DNA of 64,000 nucleotides from Lineus longissimus (lineage: Eukaryota; Nemertea; Pilidiophora; Heteronemertea; Lineidae): NCBI RefSeq assembly GCF_910592395.1, contig NC_088312.1:16623292-16687291 (forward strand), written 5' to 3'. Of this stretch, positions 10,803 through 21,184 are shown one piece after another. The position numbers and the translations under genes were made by a program. The notes below the pieces were generated by a model that was given only the letters and a program-made list of their open reading frames with translations, was not told the DNA's origin and ran no database searches. Within the stretch, counting starts at the first letter, position 1. The number at the start of each line of letters is the position of its first letter.

Positions 10803-11428
10803 GGCTGAAGTTACATAGACCTCACGTTTCATCGACTCACGACTCATTTGTCACTTGTCATTCGTGAGCTGATGAATGGACATTGGAAAACCTATTGACC
10901 TGTTCTCATTGAAGTGAATTTTGTAAGTTTTGCCCGCATTCGTCGCCTCACGTCATTTCATGTCATTTCACGCGTGAGGCGATGAATGGACATGTTCATT
11001 CTTTGTGAAATGAGCTGGCAAAGAAAGTGGACGTCCATGTGCATTTGTAGTGATATCGCCTTCGAAACTGTGAGTACAGCTACTTTTCGGCATTTTCATT
11101 AGTTTACACATTAATACAATAGCTAATTTCGATTGGAAATGAGAAACAAAAAATGCAAAAATGCAGCACTTTTATGTACCACATTGTTCTCGTCCGTCGC
11201 CTCCGCTTTCGTTTTCTATTCTCCATCAGGAGCAGCATGGCTGCCATCTCTTCTTCTTCTGAGTCCATTTGCGTCGCCGAGAAAATCCAAGTGACAAATG
11301 AACGAGCGAAAAATGATCTATGTAAACCGCCGCGGTCACTCGTGACAAATGAGGAGTGACACGTGAAAATGAGCCGTGAGTCGATGAAAAATGTGGCGCG
11401 AGTAGCTCATTCCTATGTAACATCAGCC
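10803..11428. mobile_element. Harbinger-type nonautonomous element, TTA target site
   Basis: Termini GGCTGAAGTTACATAG (left) and the inverse of GGCTGATGTTACATAG (right) are inverted repeats flanked by TTA on both sides (10800-10802 and 11429-11431), the TSD of PIF/Harbinger. Subterminal sequence TTTCATCGACTCACG is also inverted at both ends. Inside, GATGAATGGACAT is repeated. No transposase is encoded. It sits at the junction between the integrase fragment and the 3' part of a plus-strand LTR element. Confidence 0.8.
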
Positions 11429-11628
11429 TTATGGACATGTTGTGAAGTTTTAGCTCTATCTATCCGCTTAAAGTGGTCCTATGAGGATGCTAAACAGTGA
11501 CATTGGTTGGTCGCAACTTGTGTGTTAAAATTATGTTGATTTATTGTATTTTATGTCACTTCATTTTGTATGTCTATGATTGTATACTATTCTTTGGTTT
11601 TGTGGACAACGTTTTGTGGACAACGTGT

Positions 11629-11671
11629 AATTCGCAGGAGCGAATTTGGTTTTAAAACAACAGGAGTCTTT
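11629..11671 (+). promoter_or_regulatory. Stem-loop plus purine tract before LTR copy 2
   Basis: AATTCGC-AGGA-GCGAATT (11629-11646) is a 7-bp stem with a 4-nt loop. It is followed by TTTTAAAACAACAGGAGTC and then directly by the LTR at 11672. This is the position of a polypurine tract for a plus-strand element. Confidence 0.55.
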
Positions 11672-12114
11672 TGTGGTGCAAATCTTGGATGATTTGTCAA
11701 ACTATCTATTTTGTATCCATGTCTCAATCATTCTCATTCTACCATACGACATTTAGAGAAAGGCATGATTTAGCACAGCCTACTTAGGACTTATAAAACA
11801 AAGGATTAAGATAGTATTAATTAGCACGTTTATGATTATGGATTAACCACTCCAAAACATGTTACTGTTTGCCATTGTTTGTATTTCTGTCTCTAAGTAA
11901 CTTATGTTGTCAGTAACAGGTTTTCTTGGTGAATCTAATTATTGTGCAGCATTCAGGTTTTGGACTCCAGACTGGGAACACACATAATTGGTTTTCCCAG
12001 ATTGTGATTGTGAGTTTACTTGGATATATAGTGTTATAAATTACAAGAAGTGAACAGAACTCTGCATTCAACTTATTTCTACTGCTAGTCCCTCCCATTC
12101 TCTTTCCCCCCACA
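11672..12114 (+). repeat. LTR-like repeat, copy 2 (3' LTR)
   Basis: A 443-bp copy of the repeat at 4215-4659, from TGTGGTGCAAATC to CCCCCCACA. It is preceded by a stem-loop and purine tract, so it reads as the 3' LTR of a plus-strand element whose body is not present between 11432 and the LTR. Outer flanks of the two copies do not match, arguing against one full-length element from 4.2 to 12.1 kb. Confidence 0.65.
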
Positions 12115-12140
12115 ATACATATAAAGTTTAGTAGTATATA

Positions 12141-12231
12141 ACAAACACATTTTAAATGCAAACGGAATGCAAACGCAAACGGAAAATGGAAACGCAACGA
12201 AAAATAGCATTTGCATTTAAAATGTGTTTGT
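12141..12231. repeat. Foldback repeat 1
   Basis: ACAAACACATTTTAAATGCA at the left is inverted at the right as TGCATTTAAAATGTGTTTGT. The interior is rich in GCAAACG words. Confidence 0.75.
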
Positions 12232-12319
12232 TTAAAATCATCAAGAAATCATCAGCAAACGGAACTACAGCGTATATCCTGGCTTAATATGACACGGAAT
12301 GTTTGGATCCCTGCGATAA

Positions 12320-12424
12320 GGCCAACACATTTTAAACGCAAATGCTGCAAAAATGCTGCAACGCATTTTAAACGCAAATGGACTTCCTATTTTCTGTTGC
12401 ATTTGCATTTTTAAAATGTTGGCC
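12320..12424. repeat. Foldback repeat 2
   Basis: GGCCAACACATTTTAAACGC at the left is inverted at the right end (ATTTTTAAAATGTTGGCC). It shares the CACATTTTAAA core with foldback 1, so both come from one MITE family. Confidence 0.75.
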
Positions 12425-12678
12425 TGAAAGATTTTTTTTCTTTTTTTTTTTTCTTCTGGAATCGTGTTCTTTCCTACGGGCAGCAGGCTACTCCCCCTGT
12501 CTGTTTTTCCTTTAAGTTTCAGAATAACGCAGCAGAAACAACCACTTTGATTCAGACCAAAATAAGTCTCTAAAAGAAACTATCAGCGAAAGTAATCAAT
12601 GATACGTATTGATAATAAGATAAAGCGAAGAACACTTTTAATACAGGTTACATTTTATTCGTATATCCGCAATATTAA

Positions 12679-15600
12679 CTCTTTCGCTACCGCACCCGGT
12701 ATATACCGGGTGCCTCTATCCCGTACCCCTGGCCCGCACCCGGTATTTACCGGGAGGCCTACATACCTCAGATAAATAGAAATTACTAAATAACTCGCTA
12801 TAACACCGCCTTTGGACGAGGCTTAGACTGTAGAATGTATAGTGCTGCCATCTCGTGATTTTTTCCGTCAACATATGTCCTTGCCTTCGGCGTGAAGAGC
12901 AGACGACAAGGACACGTGGTATTGGAAAAATTGAAGTTTCGATTTGAAGTCGGCACCGGTGAAACTATCGCAAATATCGCTGTTATCTGGCGATATCAAG
13001 TATGGGTGAGTATACACATTGATAAAGTGTAATCCAAAGCTTAATTTCGATGGTGTTTCATAGGGTGTTCGTTCATAATATCGCCTGTAGCTCACTAACA
13101 TGTGGCGAGCATGTGGTGTCATTGCATTTCAATCCTCATGCCTGTCTAAAACATGCCGATCTATCTACTGAAACCAGGCTCTTCTATGATAAATCCCTGC
13201 ACAGGTCGTAGAATGGACACTAATGAGGCCCTACATTTGCATTTGAAGGCCTACAACAGTATATATCGATCGTATAAACAGTTTTTGAAGCGGACATTGT
13301 TGCCATTTTATTACCCAGAAATGGCGGGAAATTTGAACATAGGACTTGGCGCGAGTGCATTTCAAATACCCTTCCAACTGTTTTTGTACCTATTATTTCT
13401 ACAAATATTATCATATTAGCACACAATATGACCTGTGCTGCTGCAGAACTCGCCCCTTACCAGTTTTTTGCCCCTTTTTCTCTGCAGCATTCAGTACCAA
13501 CCAAGTACTTAAGATGCTGATAGATGCTGATTCTGATGATGACGATTTGGATCTTGGTGAATCAGATGATGATGATAACGGTCCTCTGGATGATGAAGTG
13601 TGTGTAGATTCTAGCTTGTTACAGCCTGCCTATGATGGCATGAGCATAGCTGAAAGCTTACCTGCATCCGAAAACGAGGACATGGATGTAGATAATGGTG
13701 CCCCTGCATCTGAAGATGACATCAGGGATGTCGATTATCAACCCGACGCCGATGTCAGCTACGACAGTGATGGTCATTCTGTGAGTGAGAACGATGTCAA
13801 TCAGGAACTTAGTGACTATGAGGACCATCAAGCAAGTGGTGCATCCACCAGAAGTAGAAGTGAATCACCTGATAGAAATCGTGTTCCCATGCCAAGAGGT
13901 AGAGCCAGGGGCCGTGGTGTGCGAGTCAGGACAGGGTGCAACCGGGGACATTGTGCCCCAGTTGGATCAAGGTATAATGTGTCTGCACCTACAGATAACA
14001 ACTCCTATCAAGACATTCAGTACGACAGTGATGCATCCATCAGGAGTAGAAGTGAATCACCCGATAGAAATCGTGCTCCCATGCCAAGAGGTAGAGCCAG
14101 GGGCCATGGTGTGCGAGTCAGGGGAGGTGTACGGGTCAGAGGCGGAGGTCGTGGCAACCAGGGTCAAGGTGTTCAAATGAGGGGAGGGCGTGGTAATCGA
14201 GCTTGCGGTGTACAAGCCAGGGGAAGAGGCCGTGGTAATCGGGGACGGCCTGCTGCCCAAGGCAGAGCTAGAAATCGTGCGACATCGCCTTGGTATGAGA
14301 CTAATAACATACCCCATGTTGAGAGTTATACTGGCCCGAATCTTGAAGGCAAACATCTCCTTGACGATCGAGTTGGGCATACAGTTAATGACTACATTCG
14401 TGTATTTTTGGACGATGCATTTATTAGACTTGTTTGGTACGCTACCCAATCCATTGCAAACTTTGCTCCGAATGAAGGTGCACTCATCACGAAGGACTGG
14501 TATCCCACAACACCTGATGAAATCGAATTGTTCATTGCCATAAACATGTTGATGGGTATCATCTGAAAACCGTCTCTCAAGCTATACTGGTCTACAAGGG
14601 CGATCTTGGCAACTCCTGTGTTTGGAAAGTACATGTCAAGGAATAGATTCGAACATATCCTTAGATTCCTTCACTTCAACAACAATGCCAACCTCATTCC
14701 ACGTGGACAACCAGGTTATGACCGGTTGTTCAAGCTGAGAAAAATCATTGATTGCTTTGCTCCAAAGTTTATGGATTCCTACGATCCAGGGAAAGTTATG
14801 TCACTGGATGAGGGACTGTACCTGTGGAAAGGCAGATTAGTATTCAAACAGTACATTGCCAACAAGCCTGCAAAGTATGGTATAAAGTCGTACTTGCTGT
14901 GTGATTCAGCAGGTTACACTTGGAACTTTATAGTCTGTACAGGAGAGGACAAGATGATACCGTATCTCGGAAATCAAGATGATGACCCATTCAAGACCGA
15001 AGCCATTCCTCGAATCGTTGTATATTTGATACGTGAAGGTGCAGATCCAAATGTAGTAGGTGAATACAGACAACTGTATATGGATCGATATTACAACAGT
15101 CCGGCATTGACTGAACACCTCATGGAGCAGAAGATTTACACTTGTGGAACTCAAGACATGAGAAGGAAGGGTGTACCGCCGGCTGTCAAAAATGCAGTTG
15201 TTCGTGTTGGCGAAATAATCCATAGACAGAAAAGGAACATGACGGTAATTTCATGGCGTGAAAAGAAGACCAAGAAGCCTTGCACTATGATCAGTAACAT
15301 GCATAATGCTGATTTGATCGACACAGGGAAAAAAAGGAAGGTAAATAATGTTGAGATCGCAGTGAAGAAACCATCAATGGTGCTGGCCTACAACAAGCGA
15401 ATGGGAGGTGTCGATAAAAGTGACCAGATGGTAGCAGACTATGGACATTCAAGGAAGTCATTGAAGTGTACGTCAAAATTCTTCTTCCACTTGATTGACA
15501 TTGCAGTACTGAATGCCTTTGTGCTGTTCAACAACAGGGAACCAGAAGCGAAAAAGTTGCTGCACCTAGAATTCAAAATGAAGTTCATCGAAAAGATCTT

Positions 15601-16427
15601 GAGTAAAGCGAAGACAGGAAATGCACTGGAACTACCAGACCCTAAAGGCATCAGACAACATCAGTTGGACACTGTAGGTCATGTGGAACGTCTGGAATCA
15701 CGGCTATCTAAGCATTGGCCAGATGACACACCCTTCCAAGATGCTACACCGGGGAAAAAAGTCAAACGCAAGACTCGCGTTTGTGCCCAGTGTCGAAAGG
15801 ACCCAAAGCCGTACGCGGAACACCATGGTCTGGAGCAACCCCCCAAAAGACCTGAGACCAGCATAATGTGCCCTAAGTGCAATATACCTCTGCATTCAAC
15901 TCCCTGTTTCAAACTCTGGCACACACTGAAGTGAAATACATGGTGTGAAGGAAGAAAAGACATGGTGGTCGCTTTTTGGGATTTTCTTGGGTTTCACGTA
16001 AAATCAAGACTATGTGACTCTTTAGGCTTTTGAGACCAAAAGGGTCAAAATAATGAACCAAAGTACAAAATACTAACTGTAAAAGGCATCTTTATTTTGA
16101 TTCTCATCATAAACATTTGCTAGACATGTTATCTTTGACAATTTTAGAGTAAAAACCATGGAGAACACGCAACAACACAGATAATTGGAACAAGTGCACT
16201 CATTGACCCCACATTTTGGGGGTCAGGGGGGCCAAAAAACTCAATGTTATTATTTCATATGATAGATACGGGTCTAACCTACAACATATGTAAATATTTC
16301 GTTGATACCTTTATGAATTAAAAAGTTACAAAATTTCAAATAAAACTTGTTGTTTTTGGTGTTTTTACCTAAAACACTGCGGGCCAGGGGTACCATACTA
16401 GAGAAAAACCCTGCGGTAGCGAAAGAG
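12679..16427 (+). mobile_element. piggyBac element 1 (TTAA-flanked)
   Basis: A perfect 16-bp terminal inverted repeat, CTCTTTCGCTACCGCA (12679-12694) with its inverse at 16412-16427, is flanked by TTAA on both sides (12675-12678 and 16428-16431). A second inverted pair, GTACCCCTGGCCCGC, lies at 12723-12737 and 16379-16393. The left end also has two short palindromes, CACCCGGTATATACCGGGTG and a diverged copy. These are full structural hallmarks of piggyBac. One transposase gene lies inside. The sharp TIRs suggest fairly recent insertion. Confidence 0.95.
13514..15934 (+). pseudogene. piggyBac transposase with one in-frame TGA
   Basis: From the ATG at 13514 the frame runs to 15934, interrupted only by a TGA at 14564-14566. 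The N-terminus is acidic (DSDDDDLDLGESDDDD), then Arg/Gly-rich with a duplicated SRSESPDRNR/MPRGRARG unit. The DDE_Tnp_1_7 domain follows, with catalytic Asp in SLDEGLYLWKG, YMDRYYNSP and GGVDKSDQM. A Cys-rich C-terminal zinc domain (CAQCRKD, CPKCNIPLH) ends the protein. The frame is also open upstream to 13346, and a TTTTTCTCTGCAG acceptor-like site precedes the ATG, so a 5' intron is possible. All catalytic residues are present; the stop is the only clear lesion. Confidence 0.9.
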
Positions 16428-16431
16428 TTAA

Positions 16432-18030
16432 TGTTGTTTCTTTTGCAGTATTCGTTTTCATGCAATTGTCACAACCTCGGGGCTAAAAGTGCCACCTCCA
16501 GGTCAGAGCCTCTGGCCAAACTTACTGATCCTCCTTGTCATAAATTATCTCGCCCAAAATGACGCCCCCTGATATACACTGACATCAGGCGGGTAATCCA
16601 ATTAAATGAAGTTCAGGCCAACAATTAAAATATACGGCATTTATCCTCAATAATCACCCCACCCACACCCGGTTACAACATTAATATATACAGGTACATC
16701 ACAATAGTCAATACAATCGCACATAACTGGTCCCTCATAAAACATCAGGGAGACAGACCACTCATCCGTGGCAATACAATCACTTCAGATATACGTCGTC
16801 AGGGCAACAGTTAGCAACTGTTGCAAATCAAGGCAGAATGGCAAGGGGTTAATCCTCAGGAGACCGGCATGGAAAAATATTTTTAAAAAAACCTCTTGGA
16901 ATAAAACTATTCCAAGAAGAATCAAACCACACCTCCATTCCAGGTGTATAAAAGTTTTGCCCCAGCAAAACAGAAAGATTCCCGCAATTGAAACTACCCA
17001 ATACAAGAGATTCTGGGCCCGTTTACCAGTCCAACCTGGTGAGCTCGCCAGAAGCAAAAAAACTGGTCCAAAGAAAATTACGCGACCTCAACACGCATAT
17101 CAGGAGGTCTAGCGATTTCGAAATGGTCTGCAGTGACCGCAAGGCCCCAGTGATCCACCAGCAGCACGAGGGGTATGCAGAAAAAAAAAGAATTTGTATC
17201 AGTCGGAGACTTGAGCAAGTCACTGGCCTCTCCACAGACAGAGGAATGAAAAGGGTACCCTCAACTCCTGAAGAAAGGAGGAGATAAAAAAACGTACCAA
17301 CGTTCGACTCTTAGCAAGAGGAGAAAAACATCTGCGTCTAATCACATCTGAGCCGGTCTGCTCGGAAACCCACGCTATCCCATTAAATACCCGAAGTCCA
17401 CGTGACCACATGATAATTCAACTGACATTCCGATCCACAATGCACTGCGCACACAAAGACACCCCCAATTAAAATATGAAAAGATCACCAAGCAACCCGA
17501 TACAAAAGCCTTCGTTTCCTGGCAAAGATCGCACTGAATATAACTTAAAACCCCGTAGTTCGAGGCACATGCTAAGGAGTGATTAAATAAGCTTACGATT
17601 AATCGAGATAAGTTCCAAATTTGCAAGTTAAAAGAAGTTTTCGTGAGAGAGGTAACAATGTAATTTTGACTTTAGCGGTGCTGTAGGAAAGGAGGTCATT
17701 CGGCATTCCTCAGCCACTCACGTGATAGGAAGAACCAATAAAAATACGAGAAAATTGTAAACAGTGATGGCCGCCGTTCAGGTTACATGACCGATAAAAT
17801 GGCGACGCATCCAGGAAATTGATAGAAAGAGTTGTTGACAATTTGTCCGAAAATAAACGAAATAAACCGTTGTGCCTGGAACTAGGTTTACATAAAAGGT
17901 TACGAAAATGAAAAGGTAATTTTGGTGACCGTTTCACAATACAATTCTTCAAATATGCTGTGCATATAATAGGCACATACAAAATAATAGATGAAAGAAT
18001 CTGTCTAACACCAATGTCTTTCATGAATGT
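16432..18030. other. Intergenic stretch between piggyBac 1 and Polinton block
   Basis: No recognised gene on either strand; open frames here lack motifs. Around 17700-17830 the sequence holds CACGTGA, GATGGCCGCC and AAAATGGCG words, which are promoter-like but untested. The left terminus of the Polinton-like element is expected here or just left of 18031, but I could not find matching terminal inverted repeats. Confidence 0.35.
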
Positions 18031-18660
18031 TCATGCGAGTCTTTCTCTAATAGATACCGTTCTTTTGCCTTTATTACTGGCTTCTTGATGATCTCGTAGT
18101 AGTCTGTTAACGAGTCGAGGGAAAATACGTGACGTGAGAAATGTTGTGTCGTATATGTCTCGTTTTATTCCGAAGTGTTTTTCTACAGCACAATTTACTT
18201 TTTTATCATTTTTGAGTAGATCGTATGGCGAAAATTGTCCTAGAATCTCTTCCATTGATAGGCCCCTGCTTTGCATGAGGACATAATACATGCAATATTG
18301 TCCGCAAACCGTGCTCAGCGGGCTTTGAAGTGGAGTGCAGTTACGTTTAAATGATCCTTCGTTGTTTAGCATTTGACGGAAACTTGTCTTTGTCGGGGCT
18401 TCGCCATTGCTATCAAAGTATTCGTGTGGCGGCTTCCGGTTGAAGAGCAAGCATATCCAATGTTCACCAACTTCGTGAGCTTTTGCTGTCTTGCTTATGT
18501 AGGCACAAGGGCGTTGTTTTCGAGCTGTTTTAGGAAGTGTATCTCTGGACACCGCTCTCACAAAAGTGGTTTGAGTCTCTGGGTGTCTTTTCATTAAAGT
18601 ATTTATTTCTCCCTTGTTCATTATTTTTCCGAGCCTGTATGTCCGTAATGCACGTTTCAA
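18031..18660 (-). CDS. Adenain-like cysteine protease
   Basis: A C48/adenain-fold protease that in Polintons matures virion proteins. The open frame begins with TTG at 18660; the likely start is the ATG 13 codons in (MNKGEINTLMKRHPET), leaving about 196 aa. Active-site His is in GEHWICLL, the acidic residue in HEYFDSNGEAP, and the nucleophile Cys in STVCGQYCMYY, in the usual His-Asp-Gln-Cys order. The C-terminus is basic. It follows the capsid fragment with overlapping frames, a typical late-gene arrangement. No lesion is visible. Confidence 0.85.
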   Translation of the reverse strand: MKRALRTYRLGKIMNKGEINTLMKRHPETQTTFVRAVSRDTLPKTARKQRPCAYISKTAKAHEVGEHWICLLFNRKPPHEYFDSNGEAPTKTSFRQMLNNEGSFKRNCTPLQSPLSTVCGQYCMYYVLMQSRGLSMEEILGQFSPYDLLKNDKKVNCAVEKHFGIKRDIYDTTFLTSRIFPRLVNRLLRDHQEASNKGKRTVSIRERLA

Positions 18661-18965
18661 TCTTTGTTGATTTCCATAAAAGAGTCGTATTCATACACAA
18701 TTACGATGTTTATTGCTTCGGTTGTAGCTTCAGACAGCTTGATTTCCACGCTTACATCTCCATTTTTGGCGAGTTGAAATGCACTCGATCTGGCATCGTC
18801 TGGGGCTAAGTTGAAGACGTACAGGGCATATCCATCCACATAGTCTTCTAGCGTTATGTCGTTGCTCTTATTGGCAGGCCAGAGCTTGCTCCCTCGGAAG
18901 AGCGTCATGTACCCGTTTAGCACATTTTTATCGCCAAAATTCATTTTTAGTTCCCAGGAATCCAC
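18657..18965 (-). pseudogene. Polinton major capsid C-terminal fragment (F54H12.2-like type)
   Basis: About 100 residues match the end of the invertebrate Polinton capsid family often annotated as F54H12.2-like. They include GYMTLFRGSKLW and DGYALYVFNLAPDD, and a final strand NIVIVYEYDSFMEI. The normal upstream 350 or more residues are missing: in this frame there is a stop shortly upstream of 18965 and an unrelated frame takes over. It ends just before the protease start. Confidence 0.7.
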
Positions 18966-19462
18966 GCCTGGTTTTTCTTGCGTTTTGATCTTCGTGGAAT
19001 TCGTTCAGATCTCGGGTCGTTCCATTGCGCTCTTTTTCTTATAGGCGGAGGAGAACCTCTTCTATGGAGAGATATGTCCACCGACTCAGGCTTACTGGAG
19101 TTCCACCAGTCTATGGACCCAGTGGAATCGGGCGTTAGGAATATGCTGTTCTGTTGTTGTTTCCTTTTCCGCCTGTCGCTGTTTTCCTCGAATATTCGAT
19201 GAGCAGTTTCGGCGCAAGGGAGCCTGGGACTATCAGTTTTTTTAACGCTAGCGTTTGGCGTCGAATCGGGTCGCAGCTGGCTTTCATCTTCCTCTTCCAG
19301 CTCGAATAAGGGTGTAGGCGTAGCTTTTGGCGTTCGGATCGTGACCCGGGAACTAGTCTCTGGGGGTTTCTTCTTCTCCAATTTCTTGACGCAAGGGCCC
19401 AAAGCGCCGCGTAGCGGCAAAAAAGCGAAGCTGGCGAAACATTTATAATGGGTCACCGTCAC
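18947..19462 (-). CDS. Basic, disordered Polinton-region protein
   Basis: A 171-aa frame overlaps the start of the capsid fragment by 19 nt. It is Pro/Ser/Arg-rich with Glu/Asp clusters (ELEEEDESQ), a DRRKRKQQQ segment and a basic tail (PRRSKRKKN). The first 30 residues look non-coding, so the true start may be internal. I do not recognise a domain. Its place upstream of capsid and protease suggests a virion-associated or scaffold role, which is inference only. Confidence 0.35.
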   Translation of the reverse strand: MTVTHYKCFASFAFLPLRGALGPCVKKLEKKKPPETSSRVTIRTPKATPTPLFELEEEDESQLRPDSTPNASVKKTDSPRLPCAETAHRIFEENSDRRKRKQQQNSIFLTPDSTGSIDWWNSSKPESVDISLHRRGSPPPIRKRAQWNDPRSERIPRRSKRKKNQAWIPGN

Positions 19463-20241
19463 TTATTATTGGACTTATAGTGCATTTACGGGGTTGCAAC
19501 TATTTTGCTTAATAGTGTCACCAGGAAAGAAAAGCATGCGACCTAACGCCGATCTATTTGTATAAAGTGATAATTGGAAGGTATCTAGTAGGAAATATCA
19601 ATAAAATAATCATTCCATATCGTCTTTTGATGGCATTTTTCATTGTAAAAAATATATGTGTACGTCACCGGAGTCTCTGCAATGATAATTTTATCACAGC
19701 AGTCTCGCGCAAGTAGAAGTTCTTTACCATTACGATTTCACTCCGATGTTTGACAAGAAGGAGCAGTGCACGAGATATGCTAATGAGCAGACTTCCCTCG
19801 CTTGAGTTTCAGAAGAATGTTCCATATCGCGCTAATTAAGCTGACCACTGCTGACCATGACAGGCGTGCATTGGACTGGTACAGGTTGGAACTGAACATT
19901 GAATATGCTGGTGGTGACGCTTTCTGATGAGAAGTTGGTTGTGACTGATGCAGTATCCTTGGACTTGTCCACAGCATCGTTCAATCATTGCTGTCTGAGC
20001 TGCCTTGATTCTGTACTTACCCAAATACTGAGACCAAATGCCTGTTGACTGTGCTTTAAGAGAGACTGGCGCCATGCCTAGTCTCTCTTAAAGCACAGTC
20101 AATAGACACCAACCCCCTCAGACTCAGAAACCACAAACGTCCAACCCTTCCTGCTACCTTAATACTTCTGGGTTTTGCCTTGCGTCGATATTGGTAATTG
20201 TGCTCTTGATAATTCTGCTGCTTCCGCGGCATCGACTATGT
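19463..20241. other. Noncoding part of Polinton block with strong hairpin
   Basis: No protein-like frame. It contains the 23-bp inverted repeat at 20045-20102 and AT-rich sequence. The penton-type minor capsid gene expected in a full Polinton is not visible here. Confidence 0.4.
20045..20102. repeat. Perfect 23-bp inverted repeat (hairpin)
   Basis: TTGACTGTGCTTTAAGAGAG followed by ACT pairs perfectly with AGT plus CTCTCTTAAAGCACAGTCAA across a 12-nt loop containing GGCGCC. It could be a transcription-terminating hairpin or the remnant of a small foldback insertion. Confidence 0.85.
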
Positions 20242-20742
20242 TTAACCATCCACGCGGCACACCACTGTCCAATAGTTTCGCGGCCAGGCTGAAGGAGCTA
20301 GAAGGAAATGAAGACTTCGCAAAATGTTCGAATTGGGTACGAGATTTCCTTCAATTAGTATTTCATAGGTGTTTTCCTTCCAATCGATTTCATTAGGAAA
20401 ATGTTGTATGTAATCGTGTAAAAATATTTTAACAAAAGGATGTCGAATCCCAATGATTGCAAATTTACTCAGCAAATCTACGAGCCGATGCACGTGTCCA
20501 GTTCTTTTTCGCGCGATATCCTTGATTTTTCCAGTTTGTTTTTGCTCCCAGCGTTTTCTCTCTAGTATTTGTAGCTTCACATCATCGGGCATAGGCATTT
20601 CGCTGGCATTTTCATCTTTGCCCTCTGGTACGAGACTCTTCTTCCTTTCTTCGTTTTCGGTGTGTGTTCTTGCAAGACAGTTATTGCGGTATGTGCTCAG
20701 AGGAATGATGATGCTTTCGCTGAAATTTGCAGTCGATGACAT
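20242..20742 (-). CDS. Polinton-associated conserved protein (SNI-type C-terminal domain)
   Basis: A 166-aa frame starts with ATG (MSSTANFSESIIIPLSTYR). The middle is charged (ILERKRWEQKQTGKIKD). A C-terminal module runs RHPFVKIFLHDYIQHF, then IDWKENTYEILIEG and LVPNSNILRSLHFLL. This matches, from memory, a small conserved domain found in Polinton-encoded proteins of unknown role, where an IP-S-I-DL motif follows a W-N-E segment. The last 20 residues look unrelated and may reflect a late frameshift. It lies 10 bp downstream of the amphipathic-protein gene in the same orientation. Confidence 0.5.
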   Translation of the reverse strand: MSSTANFSESIIIPLSTYRNNCLARTHTENEERKKSLVPEGKDENASEMPMPDDVKLQILERKRWEQKQTGKIKDIARKRTGHVHRLVDLLSKFAIIGIRHPFVKIFLHDYIQHFPNEIDWKENTYEILIEGNLVPNSNILRSLHFLLAPSAWPRNYWTVVCRVDG

Positions 20743-20752
20743 CTGAAAATGT

Positions 20753-21184
20753 TTATTTCTTGCCGATTAACCCTCCTACGAGGTTACCTATTGCTCCAAC
20801 ATCTAGCGGTATGAGCGATCCCAAAAATCCTCCCGATTGTGCGAGTAGTTTCTTCCTGGTCTGAAGACTGATTCGGGGGGTTTTTAGTTGTCTTACCAGT
20901 GGGCTGTGTCTTCGAAGCTTTTGTATTTTGTTCGTCGGTATCAGAACGTTACACCTGTGAACGTTCTCAATACACTCTAAAATGGCGTCAATCTGTCCTT
21001 TGTTCGCCAAGTCAAGAAGCTTTGCCCTCGTCGATCTACTTCCAGTTCTGCCGAGCAAAGATAGAAAATCGAGGTGTTGTTTTGCTTTTATTTCTCCAGG
21101 ATGACGAGTCCGAGATCTTTTGCGCTTCCCGGATTGGAGTGCAACGCTGAAGCCCGGTCGTCTATTATAAGCTACGTTTGGCAT
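20753..21184 (-). CDS. Basic virion-core/amphipathic protein of Polinton type
   Basis: A 143-aa frame with ATG at 21184. It is strongly basic at the start (GKRKRSRTRHPGEIK) with IDAILECIENVHRC in the middle. It ends in RRHSPLVRQLKTPRISLQTR and KKLLAQSGGFLGSLIP, then a Gly/Ile/Val hydrophobic tail. Adenovirus-like and adintovirus genomes encode similar small proteins that condense DNA or disrupt membranes, and Polintons have a gene with the KLL-GGFLG tail. The role is therefore inferred. The gene is intact. Confidence 0.55.
   Translation of the reverse strand: MPNVAYNRRPGFSVALQSGKRKRSRTRHPGEIKAKQHLDFLSLLGRTGSRSTRAKLLDLANKGQIDAILECIENVHRCNVLIPTNKIQKLRRHSPLVRQLKTPRISLQTRKKLLAQSGGFLGSLIPLDVGAIGNLVGGLIGKK

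Noticed and set aside
4215-12114. One full-length LTR retrotransposon from 4.2 to 12.1 kb
   Set aside because: The two LTR-like copies are in plus orientation while Gag, integrase and envelope are all on the minus strand and in the wrong order. Outer flanks show no target duplication, whereas copy 1 alone has one.
11910-12197. 95-codon minus ORF in LTR copy 2
   Set aside because: It is LTR sequence; the same frame in copy 1 is broken.
16768-17112. 114-codon plus-strand ORF
   Set aside because: Lys/Arg-rich with no motif, overlapped by antisense frames of similar length; no splice or homology support.
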